Part shown: positions 12,671 through 24,775 of the stretch, in pieces | Layout: each line of letters begins with the position of its first letter | How positions within the stretch are numbered: position 1 is the first letter of the stretch | Origin: Astropecten irregularis | Lineage: Eukaryota > Echinodermata > Asteroidea > Paxillosida > Astropectinidae | NCBI GenBank assembly: GCA_963971285.1 | Contig: OZ020255.1 | Span: 7,068,001-7,132,000 of the forward strand | Length of the DNA stretch: 64,000 bases | Direction of reading: 5' to 3' | Notes under the pieces: generated by a model | The model's input: only the letters and a program-made list of their open reading frames with translations | Databases searched by the model: none | What the model was told of the DNA's origin: nothing | Program-made: the position numbers and the translations under genes

Positions 12671-15600
12671 AATGCTCATACTTTCATTTATAGTACATCT
12701 GGGGCTACATTTCGTGCAAGTTTAAGCTCGATTGCCTCTGTATTGAGGGAGAAATTTTAAACTCTAGCAGAAAAAAGTGTCTCCTAGTCTAAGCGCAGTT
12801 TTTTTGCCGCCTGCTCTGCCGTTTGTCGCATAGCGTGTGGTGCTATACTTGGATTTTCGGCCATAAACATGAATTTGGAATTTGGCACAGCTCATACTTT
12901 CTTGTAGAGTACATCTGGGGCTACATTTCGTGCAAGTTTCAGCTCGATTGCCTCTGTATTGAGGGAAAAATTTTAAACTCATAACAGAAAAAAGTGTCTC
13001 ATAGTCTAAGTGCAGGGTTTTTTTTGCCGCGTGCTCTGCCATTTTGTGACATAGCGTGTGGTGCTATACTTGGATTTTCGGCCATGAACATGACTTTGGA
13101 ATTTGGCACTGCTCATACTTTCCTGTAGAGTACATCTGGGGCTACATTTCGTGCAAGTTTCAGCTCGATTGCCTCAGTATTGAGGGAGAAATTTCAAACT
13201 TTAGCAGAAAGATAGTGTCTCATAGTCTAAGTGCAGGTTTTTTTTTGCCGCCTGCTCTGCCGTTTTGTCGCATAGCGTGTGGTGCTATACTTGGATTTTC
13301 GGCCATAAACATGAATTTGGAATTTGGCACAGCTCATACTTTCCTGTAGAGTACATCTAGGGTTCATTTCGTGCAAGTTTCAGCTCGATTGCCTAAGTAT
13401 TGAGGGAGAAATTTCAAACTCTAGCAGAAAAAGGTGTGTCTCCTAGTCTAAGCGCAGTTTTTTTGCCGACTGCTCTGCCGTTTTGTCGCATAGTGTGTAG
13501 TGCTATACTTGGATTTTCGGCCATGAACATGACTTTGGAATTTGGCAATGCTCATACTTTCATTTATAGTACATCTGGGGCTACATTTCGTGCAAGTTTA
13601 AGCTCGATTGCCTCTGTATTGAGGGAGAAATTTTAAACTCTAGCAGAAAAAAGTGTCTCCTAGTCTAAGCGCAGTTTTTTTGCCGCCTGCTCTGCCGTTT
13701 GTCGCATAGCGTGTGGTGCTATACTTGGATTTTCGGCCATAAACATGAATTTGGAATTTGGCACAGCTCATACTTTCCTGTAGAGTACATCTGGGGCTAC
13801 ATTTCGTGCAAGTTTCAGCTCGATTGCCTCAGTATTGAGGGAGAAATTTCAAACTCTAGCACAAAAAAGTGTCTCCTAGTCTAAGCGCAGTTTTTTTGCC
13901 GCCTGCTCTGCCGTTTGTCGCATAGCGTGTGGTGCTATACTTGGATTTTCGGCCATGAACATGACTTTCTAATTTGGCACTGCTCATACTTTCCTGTAGA
14001 ATACATCTGGGGCTACATTTCGTGCAAGTTTCAGCTCGATTGCCTCAGTATTGAGGGAGAAATTTCAAACTCTAGCAGAAAAAGTGTCTCCTAGTCTAAG
14101 CGCAGTTTTTTTGCCGCCTGCTCTGCCGTTTGTCGCATAGCGTGTGGTGCTAAACTTGGATTTTCGGCCATGAACATGACTTTGGAATTTGGCACAGCTC
14201 ATACTTTCCTGTAGAGTACATCTGGGGCTACATTTCGTGCAAGTTTCAGCTCGATTGCCTCAGTATTGAGGGAGAAATTTCAAACTCTAGCACAAAACAG
14301 TGTCTCCTAGTCTAAGCGCAGTTTTTTTGCCGACTGCTCTGCCGTTTTGTCGCATAGCGTGTGGTGCTATACTTGGATTTTCGGCCATGAACATAACTTT
14401 GGAATTTGGCACAGCTCATATTTTCTTGTAGAGTACATCTGGGGCTACATTTCGTGCAAGTTTCAGCTCGATTGCCTCTGTATTGAGGGAGAAATTTCAA
14501 ACTTTAGCCGAATGATAGTTTCTCATAGTCTAAGTGCAGGTTTTTTTTTGCCGCCTGCTCTGCCGTTTTGTCGCATAGCGTGTGGTGCTATACTTGGATT
14601 TTCGGCCATGAAAATGACTTTGGAATTTGGCACTGCTCATACTTTCCTGTAGAATACATCTAGGGGTTCATTTCGTGCAAGTTTCAGCTCGATTGCCTAA
14701 GTTTTGAGGGAGAAATTTCAAACTCTAGCAGAAAAAGGTGTGTCTCCTAGTCTAAGCGCAGTTTTTTTGCCGACTGCTCTGCCGTTTGTCGCATAGCGTG
14801 TGGTGCTATACTTGGATTTTCGGCCATAAACATGACTTTCGAATTTGGCACAGCTCATACTTTCCTGTAGAGAACATCTGGGGCTACATTTCGTGCAAGT
14901 TTCAGCTCGATTGCCTCAGTATTGAGGGAGAAATTTTAAACTCTAGCAGAAAAAAGTGTCTCCTAGTCTAAGCGCAGTTTTTTTGCCGCCTGCTCTGCCG
15001 TTTGTCGCATAGCGTGTGGTGCTATACTTGGATTTTCGGCCATAAACATGAATTTGGAATTTAGCTCAGCTCATACTTTCCTGTAGAGTACATCTGGGGC
15101 TACATTTCTTGCAAGTTTCAGCTCGATTGCCTTTGTATTGAGGGAGAAATTTTAAACTCTAACAGAAAAAAGTGTCTCATAGTCTAAGTGCAGGTTTTTT
15201 TTTGCCGCCTGCTCTGCCGTTTTGTCGCATAGCGTGTGGTGCTATACTTGGATTTTCGGCCATGAACATGACTTTGGAATTTGGCACTGCTCATACTTTC
15301 CTGTAGAGTACATCTGGGGCTACATTTCGTGCAAGTTTCAGCTCGATTGCCTAAGTATTGAGGGAGAAATTTCAAACTCTAGCAGAAAAAAGTGTCTCCT
15401 AGTCTAAGCGCAGTTTTTTTCCTACTGCTCTGCCGTTTTGTCGCATAGCGTGTGGTGCTATACTTGGATTTTCGGCCATAAACATGACTTTCGAATTTGG
15501 CACAGCTCATACTTTCCTGTAGAGAACATCTGGGGCTACATTTCGTGCAAGTTTCAGCTCGATTGCCTCAGTATTGAGGGAGAAATTTTAAACTCTAGCA

Positions 15601-18528
15601 GAAAAAAGTGTCTCCTAGTCTAAGCGCAGTTTTTTTGCCGCCTGCTCTGCCGTTTGTCGCATAGCGTGTGGTGCTATACTTGGATTTTCGGCCATAAACA
15701 TGAATTTGGAATTTGGCTCAGCTCATACTTTCCTGTAGAGTACATCTGGGGCTACATTTCGTGCAAGTTTCAGCTCGATTGCCTCAGTATTGAGGGAGAA
15801 ATTTTAAACTCTAACAGAAAAAAGTGTCTCATAGTCTAAGTGCAGGTTTTTTTTTGCCGCCTGCTCTGCCGTTTTGTCGCATAGCGTGTGGTGCTATACT
15901 TGGATTTTCGGCCATGAAAATGACTTTGGAATTGGGCACTGCTCATACTTTCCTGTAGAGTACATCTGGGGCTACATTTCGTGCAAGTTTAAGCTCGATT
16001 GCCTCTGTATTGAGGGAGAAATTTTAAACTCTAGCAGAAAAAAGTGTCTCCTAGTCTAAGCGCAGTTTTTTTGCCGCCTGCTCTGCCGTTTGTCGCATAG
16101 CGTGTGGTGCTATACTTGGATTTTCGGCCATAAACATGAATTTGGAATTTGGCACAGCTCATACTTTCCTGTAGATTACATCTAGGGGTTCATTTCGTGC
16201 AAGTTTCAGCTCGATTGCCTAAGTATTGAGGGAGAAATTTCAAACTCTAGCAGAAAAAGGTGTGTCTCCTAGTCTAAGCGCAGTTTTTTTGCCGACTGCT
16301 CTGCCGTTTTGTCGCATAGTGTGTAGTGCTATACTTGGATTTTCGGCCATGAACATGACTTTGGAATTTGGCAATGCTCATACTTTCATTTATAGTACAT
16401 CTGGGGCTACATTTCGTGCAAGTTTAAGCTCGATTGCCTCTGTATTGAGGGAGAAATTTTAAACTCTAGCAGAAAAAAGTGTCTCCTAGTCTAAGCGCAG
16501 TTTTTTTGCCGCCTGCTCTGCCGTTTGTCGCATAGCGTGTGGTGCTATACTTGGATTTTCGGCCATAAACATGAATTTGGAATTTGGCACAGCTCATACT
16601 TTCTTGTAGAGTACATCTGGGGCTACATTTCGTGCAAGTTTCAGCTCGATTGCCTCTGTATTGAGGGAAAAATTTTAAACTCATAACAGAAAAAAGTGTC
16701 TCATAGTCTAAGTGCAGGGTTTTTTTTGCCGCGTGCTCTGCCATTTTGTGACATAGCGTGTGGTGCTATACTTGGATTTTCGGCCATGAACATGACTTTG
16801 GAATTTGGCACTGCTCATACTTTCCTGTAGAGTACATCTGGGGCTACATTTCGTGCAAGTTTCAGCTCGATTGCCTCAGTATTGAGGGAGAAATTTCAAA
16901 CTTTAGCAGAAAGATAGTGTCTCATAGTCTAAGTGCAGGTTTTTTTTTGCCGCCTGCTCTGCCGTTTTGTCGCATAGCGTGTGGTGCTATACTTGGATTT
17001 TCGGCCATAAACATGAATTTGGAATTTGGCACAGCTCATACTTTCCTGTAGAGTACATCTAGGGTTCATTTCGTGCAAGTTTCAGCTCGATTGCCTAAGT
17101 ACTGAGGGAGAAATTTCAAACTCTAGCAGAAAAAGGTGTGTCTCCTAGTCTAAGCGCAGTTTTTTTGCCGACTGCTCTGCCGTTTTGTCGCATAGTGTGT
17201 AGTGCTATACTTGGATTTTCGGCCATGAACATGACTTTGGAATTTGGCAATGCTCATACTTTCATTTATAGTACATCTGGGGCTACATTTCGTGCAAGTT
17301 TAAGCTCGATTGCCTCTGTATTGAGGGAGAAATTTTAAACTCTAGCAGAAAAAAGTGTCTCCTAGTCTAAGCGCAGTTTTTTTGCCGCCTGCTCTGCCGT
17401 TTGTCGCATAGCGTGTGGTGCTATACTTGGATTTTCGGCCATAAACATGAATTTGGAATTTGGCACAGCTCATACTTTCCTGTAGAGTACATCTGGGGCT
17501 ACATTTCGTGCAAGTTTCAGCTCGATTGCCTCAGTATTGAGGGAGAAATTTCAAACTCTAGCACAAAAAAGTGTCTCCTAGTCTAAGCGCAGTTTTTTTG
17601 CCGCCTGCTCTGCCGTTTGTCGCATAGCGTGTGGTGCTATACTTGGATTTTCGGCCATGAACATGACTTTCTAATTTGGCACTGCTCATACTTTCCTGTA
17701 GAATACATCTGGGGCTACATTTCGTGCAAGTTTCAGCTCGATTGCCTCAGTATTGAGGGAGAAATTTCAAACTCTAGCAGAAAAAGTGTCTCCTAGTCTA
17801 AGCGCAGTTTTTTTGCCGCCTGCTCTGCCGTTTGTCGCATAGCGTGTGGTGCTAAACTTGGATTTTCGGCCATGAACATGACTTTGGAATTTGGCACAGC
17901 TCATACTTTCCTGTAGAGTACATCTGGGGCTACATTTCGTGCAAGTTTCAGCTCGATTGCCTCAGTATTGAGGGAGAAATTTCAAACTCTAGCACAAAAC
18001 AGTGTCTCCTAGTCTAAGCGCAGTTTTTTTGCCGACTGCTCTGCCGTTTTGTCGCATAGCGTGTGGTGCTATACTTGGATTTTCGGCCATGAACATAACT
18101 TTGGAATTTGGCACAGCTCATATTTTCTTGTAGAGTACATCTGGGGCTACATTTCGTGCAAGTTTCAGCTCGATTGCCTCTGTATTGAGGGAGAAATTTC
18201 AAACTTTAGCCGAATGATAGTTTCTCATAGTCTAAGTGCAGGTTTTTTTTTGCCGCCTGCTCTGCCGTTTTGTCGCATAGCGTGTGGTGCTATACTTGGA
18301 TTTTCGGCCATGAAAATGACTTTGGAATTTGGCACTGCTCATACTTTCCTGTAGAATACATCTAGGGGTTCATTTCGTGCAAGTTTCAGCTCGATTGCCT
18401 AAGTTTTGAGGGAGAAATTTCAAACTCTAGCAGAAAAAGGTGTGTCTCCTAGTCTAAGCGCAGTTTTTTTGCCGACTGCTCTGCCGTTTGTCGCATAGCG
18501 TGTGGTGCTATACTTGGATTTTCGGCCA
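11840..18528. repeat. Higher-order duplication, offset 3,702 bp
   Basis: About 11,840-14,826 recurs at about 15,541-18,528 with a constant offset of 3,702, covering around 14 monomers. Shared private variants include GTGCTAAACTTGG (14,148/17,850), ACATAACTTTGG (14,392/18,094), TAGCCGAATGATAG (14,506/18,208) and AAGTTTTGAGGG (14,699/18,401). The roughly 715 bp between the copies (14,827-15,540) carries different monomers, with AACATGACTTTCG and GAGAACATC variants that also occur near 3,220. A four-monomer (876 bp) echo lies inside the block, at 12,524-12,760 versus 13,400-13,636. Confidence 0.87.
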
Positions 18529-21500
18529 TGAACATGACTTTGGAATTTGGCAATGCTCATACTTTCATTTAGAGTACATCTGGGGCTACATTTCGTGCAA
18601 GTTTCAGCTCGATTGCCTCTGTATTGAGGGAGAAATTTCAAACTCTAACAGAAAAAAGTGTCTCATATACATGTAGTCTAAGTGCAGGTTTTTTTTTTGC
18701 CGCGTGCTCTGCCGTTTTGTCGCATAGCGTGTGGTGCTATACTTGGATTTTCGGCCATGAACATGACTTTGGAATTTGGCACTGCTCATACTTTCATTTA
18801 GAGTACATCTGGGGCTACATTTCGTGCAAGTTTCAGCTCGATTGCCTCTGTATTGAGGGAGTAATTTCAAACTCTAACAGAAAAAAGTGTCTCAAAGTCT
18901 AAGTGCAGGGGTTTTTTTGCCGCGTGCTCTGCCGTTTTGTCACATAGCGTGTGGTGCTATTCTTGGATTTTCGGCCATGAACATGACTTTTGAATTTGGC
19001 ATTGCTCATACTTTCCTGTAGAGTACATCTGGGGCTACATTTCGTGCAAGTTTCAGCTCGATTGCCTAAGTATTGAGGGCTAAATTTCAAACTCTAGCAG
19101 AAAAAAGTGTCTCCTAGTCTAAGCGCAGTTTTTTTCCGACTGCTCTGCCGTTTTGTCGCATAGCGTGTGTTGCTATACTTGGATTTTCGGCCATGAACAT
19201 GACTTTGGAATTTGGCACAGCTCATACTTTCATTTAGAGTACATATGGGGCTACATTTCGTGCAAGTTTCAGCTCGATTGCCTCTGTATAGAGGGAGAAA
19301 TTTCAAACTCTAACAGAAAAAAGTGTCTCATAGTCTAAGTGCAGGGTTTTTTTTGCCGCGTGCTCTGCCGTTTTGTCACATAGCGTGTGGTGCTATACTT
19401 GGATATTCGGCCATGAACATGACTTTGGAATTTGGCACTGCTCATACTTTCCTGTAGAGAACATCTGGGGCTACATTTCGTGCAAGTTTCAGCTCGATTG
19501 CCTTAGTATTGAGGGAGAAATTTCAAACTCTAGCAAAAAAAAGTGTCTCATAGTCTAAGCGCAGTTTTTTTGCCGACTGCTCTACCGTTTTGTCGCATAG
19601 CGTGTGGTGCTATACTTGGATTTTCGGCCATGAACATGACTTTGGAATTTGGCACAGCTCATACTTTCATTTAGAGTACATCTGGGGCTACATTTCGTGC
19701 AAGTTTCAGCTCGATTGCCTCTGTATTGAGGGAGAAATTTCAAACTCTAACAGAAAAAAGTGTCTCATAGTCTAAGTGCAGTTTTTCTGCCGACTGCTCT
19801 GCCGTTTTGTCGCATAGCGTGTGGTGCTATACTTGGAGTTTCGGCCATGAACATGACTTTGGAATTTGGCACAGCTCATACTTTCCTGTAGAGTACATCT
19901 TGGGCTACATTTAGTGCAAGTTTCAGCTCGATTGCCTCAGTATTGAGGGAGAAATTTCAAACTTTAGCAGAAAGATAGTGTCTCATAGTCTAAGTGCAGG
20001 TTTTTTTTTGCCGCCTGCTCTGCCGTTTTGTCGCATAGCGTGTGGTGCTATACTTGGATTTTCGGCCATAAACATGAATTTGGAATTTGGCACAGCTCAT
20101 ACTTTCCTGTAGAGTACATCTAGGGTTCATTTCGTGCAAGTTTCAGCTCGATTGCCTAAGTATTGAGGGAGAAATTTCAAACTCTAGCAGAAAAAGGTGT
20201 GTCTCCTAGTCTAAGCGCAGTTTTTTTGCCGACTGCTCTGCCGTTTTGTCGCATAGTGTGTAGTGCTATACTTGGATTTTCGGCCATGAACATGACTTTG
20301 GAATTTGGCAATGCTCATACTTTCATTTATAGTACATCTGGGGCTACATTTCGTGCAAGTTTAAGCTCGATTGCCTCTGTATTGAGGGAGAAATTTTAAA
20401 CTCTAGCAGAAAAAAGTGTCTCCTAGTCTAAGCGCAGTTTTTTTGCCGCCTGCTCTGCCGTTTGTCGCATAGCGTGTGGTGCTATACTTGGATTTTCGGC
20501 CATAAACATGAATTTGGAATTTGGCACAGCTCATACTTTCCTGTAGAGTACATCTGGGGCTACATTTCGTGCAAGTTTCAGCTCGATTGCCTCAGTATTG
20601 AGGGAGAAATTTCAAACTCTAGCACAAAAAAGTGTCTCCTAGTCTAAGCGCAGTTCTTTTGCCGCCTGCTCTGCCGTTTGTCGCATAGCGTGTGGTGCTA
20701 TACTTGGATTTTCGGCCATGAACATGACTTTCTAATTTGGCACTGCTCATACTTTCCTGTAGAATACATCTGGGGCTACATTTCGTGCAAGTTTCAGCTC
20801 GATTGCCTCAGTATTGAGGGAGAAATTTCAAACTCTAGCAGAAAAAGTGTCTCCTAGTCTAAGCGCAGTTTTTTTGCCGCCTGCTCTGCCGTTTGTCGCA
20901 TAGCGTGTGGTGCTAAACTTGGATTTTCGGCCATGAACATGACTTTGGAATTTGGCACAGCTCATACTTTCCTGTAGAGTACATCTGGGGCTACATTTCG
21001 TGCAAGTTTCAGCTCGATTGCCTCAGTATTGAGGGAGAAATTTCAAACTCTAGCACAAAACAGTGTCTCCTAGTCTAAGCGCAGTTTTTTTGCCGACTGC
21101 TCTGCCGTTTTGTCGCATAGCGTGTGGTGCTATACTTGGATTTTCGGCCATGAACATAACTTTGGAATTTGGCACAGCTCATACTTTCTTGTAGAGTACA
21201 TCTGGGGCTACATTTCGTGCAAGTTTCAGCTCGATTGCCTCTGTATTGAGGGAGAAATTTCAAACTTTAGCCGAATGATAGTTTCTCATAGTCTAAGTGC
21301 AGGTTTTTTTTTGCCGCCTGCTCTGCCGTTTTGTCGCATAGCGTGTGGTGCTATACTTGGATTTTCGGCCATGAACATGACTTTGGAATTTGGCACTGCT
21401 CATACTTTCCTGTAGAATACATCTAGGGGTTCATTTCGTGCAAGTTTCAGCTCGATTGCCTAAGTATTGAGGGAGAAATTTCAAACTCTAGCAGAAAAAG

Positions 21501-22809
21501 GTGTGTCTCCTAGTCTAAGCGCAGTTTTTTTGCCGACTGCTCTGCCGTTTGTCGCATAGCGTGTGGTGCTATACTTGGATTTTCGGCCATGAACATGACT
21601 TTGGAATTTGGCAATGCTCATACTTTCATTTAGAGTACATCTGGGGCTACATTTCGTGCAAGTTTCAGCTCGATTGCCTCTGTATTGAGGGAGAAATTTC
21701 AAACTCTAACAGAAAAAAGTGTCTCATATACATGTAGTGTAAGTGCAGGTTTTTTTTTGCCGCGTGCTCTGCCGTTTTGTCGCATAGCGTGTGGTGCTAT
21801 ACTTGGATTTTCGGCCATGAACATGACTTTGGAATTTGGCACTGCTCATACTTTCATTTAGAGTACATCTGGGGCTACATTTCGTGCAAGTTTCAGCTCG
21901 ATTGCCTCTGTATTGAGGGAGTAATTTCAAACTCTAACAGAAAAAAGTGTCTCAAAGTCTAAGTGCAGGGGTTTTTTTGCCGCGTGCTCTGCCGTTTTGT
22001 CACATAGCGTGTGGTGCTATTCTTGGATTTTCGGCCATGAACATGACTTTTGAATTTGGCATTGCTCATACTTTCCTGTAGAGTACATCTGGGGCTACAT
22101 TTCGTGCAAGTTTCAGCTCGATTGCCTAAGTATTGAGGGCTAAATTTCAAACTCTAGCAGAAAAAAGTGTCTCCTAGTCTAAGCGCAGTTTTTTTCCGAC
22201 TGCTCTGCCGTTTTGTCGCATAGCGTGTGTTGCTATACTTGGATTTTCGGCCATGAACATGACTTTGGAATTTGGCACAGCTCATACTTTCATTTAGAGT
22301 ACATATGGGGCTACATTTCGTGCAAGTTTCAGCTCGATTGCCTCTGTATAGAGGGAGAAATTTCAAACTCTAACAGAAAAAAGTGTCTCATAGTCTAAGT
22401 GCAGGGTTTTTTTTGCCGCGTGCTCTGCCGTTTTGTCACATAGCGTGTGGTGCTATACTTGGATATTCGGCCATGAACATGACTTTGGAATTTGGCACTG
22501 CTCATACTTTCCTGTAGAGAACATCTGGGGCTACATTTCGTGCAAGTTTCAGCTCGATTGCCTTAGTATTGAGGGAGAAATTTCAAACTCTAGCAAAAAA
22601 AAGTGTCTCATAGTCTAAGCGCAGTTTTTTTGCCGACTGCTCTACCGTTTTGTCGCATAGCGTGTGGTGCTATACTTGGATTTTCGGCCATGAACATGAC
22701 TTTGGAATTTGGCACAGCTCATACTTTCATTTAGAGTACATCTGGGGCTACATTTCGTGCAAGTTTCAGCTCGATTGCCTCTGTATTGAGGGAGAAATTT
22801 CAAACTCTA
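16850..22809. repeat. Higher-order duplication, offset ~3,061 bp (14 monomers)
   Basis: About 16,850-19,749 recurs at about 19,911-22,809, with an offset of 3,061 falling to 3,060 in the right part. The copies share the TACATGTA insertion, GAGGGCTAAATTTC (19,076/22,136), GTATAGAGGGAG (19,286/22,346) and AGCAAAAAAAAGTG. The left boundary is set by TACATCTGGGGC versus TACATCTTGGGC, and the right by CTCTAACAGAAAAAAGTG versus CTCTAGCAGAAAAAGTG. This block overlaps the end of the 3,702 bp duplication, which shows successive rounds of rearrangement. Confidence 0.87.
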
Positions 22810-24775
22810 GCAGAAAAAGTGTCTCCTAGTCTAAGCGCAGTTTTTTTGCCGCCTGCTCTGCCGTTTGTCGCATAGCGTGTGGTGCTAAACTTGGATTTTC
22901 GGCCATGAACATGACTTTGGAATTTGGCACAGCTCATACTTTCCTGTAGAGTACATCTGGGGCTACATTTCGTGCAAGTTTCAGCTCGATTGCCTCAGTA
23001 TTGAGGGAGAAATTTCAAACTCTAGCACAAAACAGTGTCTCCTAGTCTAAGCGCAGTTTTTTTGCCGACTGCTCTGCCGTTTTGTCGCATAGCGTGTGGT
23101 GCTATACTTGGATTTTCGGCCATGAACATAACTTTGGAATTTGGCACAGCTCATACTTTCTTGTAGAGTACATCTGGGGCTACATTTCGTGCAAGTTTCA
23201 GCTCGATTGCCTCTGTATTGAGGGAGAAATTTCAAACTTTAGCCGAATGATAGTTTCTCATAGTCTAAGTGCAGGTTTTTTTTTGCCGCCTGCTCTGCCG
23301 TTTTGTCGCATAGCGTGTGGTGCTATACTTGGATTTTCGGCCATGAAAATGACTTTGGAATTTGGCACTGCTCATACTTTCCTGTAGAATACATCTAGGG
23401 GTTCATTTCGTGCAAGTTTCAGCTCGATTGCCTAAGTATTGAGGGAGAAATTTCAAACTCTAGCAGAAAAAGGTGTGTCTCCTAGTCTAAGCGCAGTTTT
23501 TTTGCCGACTGCTCTGCCGTTTGTCGCATAGCGTGTGGTGCTATACTTGGATTTTCGGCCATGAACATGACTTTGGAATTTGGCAATGCTCATACTTTCA
23601 TTTAGAGTACATCTGGGGCTACATTTCGTGCAAGTTTCAGCTCGATTGCCTCTGTATTGAGGGAGAAATTTCAAACTCTAACAGAAAAAAGTGTCTCATA
23701 TACATGTAGTCTAAGTGCAGGTTTTTTTTTGCCGCGTGCTCTGCCGTTTTGTCGCATAGCGTGTGGTGCTATACTTGGATTTTCGGCCATGAACATGACT
23801 TTGGAATTTGGCACTGCTCATACTTTCATTTAGAGTACATCTGGGGCTACATTTCGTGCAAGTTTCAGCTCGATTGCCTCTGTATTGAGGGAGTAATTTC
23901 AAACTCTAACAGAAAAAAGTGTCTCAAAGTCTAAGTGCAGGGGTTTTTTTGCCGCGTGCTCTGCCGTTTTGTCACATAGCGTGTGGTGCTATTCTTGGAT
24001 TTTCGGCCATGAACATGACTTTTGAATTTGGCATTGCTCATACTTTCCTGTAGAGTACATCTGGGGCTACATTTCGTGCAAGTTTCAGCTCGATTGCCTA
24101 AGTATTGAGGGCTAAATTTCAAACTCTAGCAGAAAAAAGTGTCTCCTAGTCTAAGCGCAGTTTTTTTCCGACTGCTCTGCCGTTTTGTCGCATAGCGTGT
24201 GTTGCTATACTTGGATTTTCGGCCATGAACATGACTTTGGAATTTGGCACAGCTCATACTTTCATTTAGAGTACATATGGGGCTACATTTCGTGCAAGTT
24301 TCAGCTCGATTGCCTCTGTATAGAGGGAGAAATTTCAAACTCTAACAGAAAAAAGTGTCTCATAGTCTAAGTGCAGGGTTTTTTTTGCCGCGTGCTCTGC
24401 CGTTTTGTCACATAGCGTGTGGTGCTATACTTGGATATTCGGCCATGAACATGACTTTGGAATTTGGCACTGCTCATACTTTCCTGTAGAGAACATCTGG
24501 GGCTACATTTCGTGCAAGTTTCAGCTCGATTGCCTTAGTATTGAGGGAGAAATTTCAAACTCTAGCAAAAAAAAGTGTCTCATAGTCTAAGCGCAGTTTT
24601 TTTGCCGACTGCTCTACCGTTTTGTCGCATAGCGTGTGGTGCTATACTTGGATTTTCGGCCATGAACATGACTTTGGAATTTGGCACAGCTCATACTTTC
24701 ATTTAGAGTACATCTGGGGCTACATTTCGTGCAAGTTTCAGCTCGATTGCCTCTGTATTGAGGGAGAAATTTCAA
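20825..24775. repeat. Tandem higher-order repeat, 1,972 bp (9 monomers) x2
   Basis: Two adjacent near-identical copies lie at about 20,825-22,800 and 22,800-24,775 with a constant offset of 1,972. After the second copy, 24,622 to about 24,960 matches 19,590 to about 19,930 (offset 5,032 = 3,060 + 1,972). It therefore continues the older order past the new duplication, the signature of an unequal exchange that inserted nine extra monomers. One copy difference is CATGAACATGAC near 21,370 versus CATGAAAATGAC near 23,342. Confidence 0.88.
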
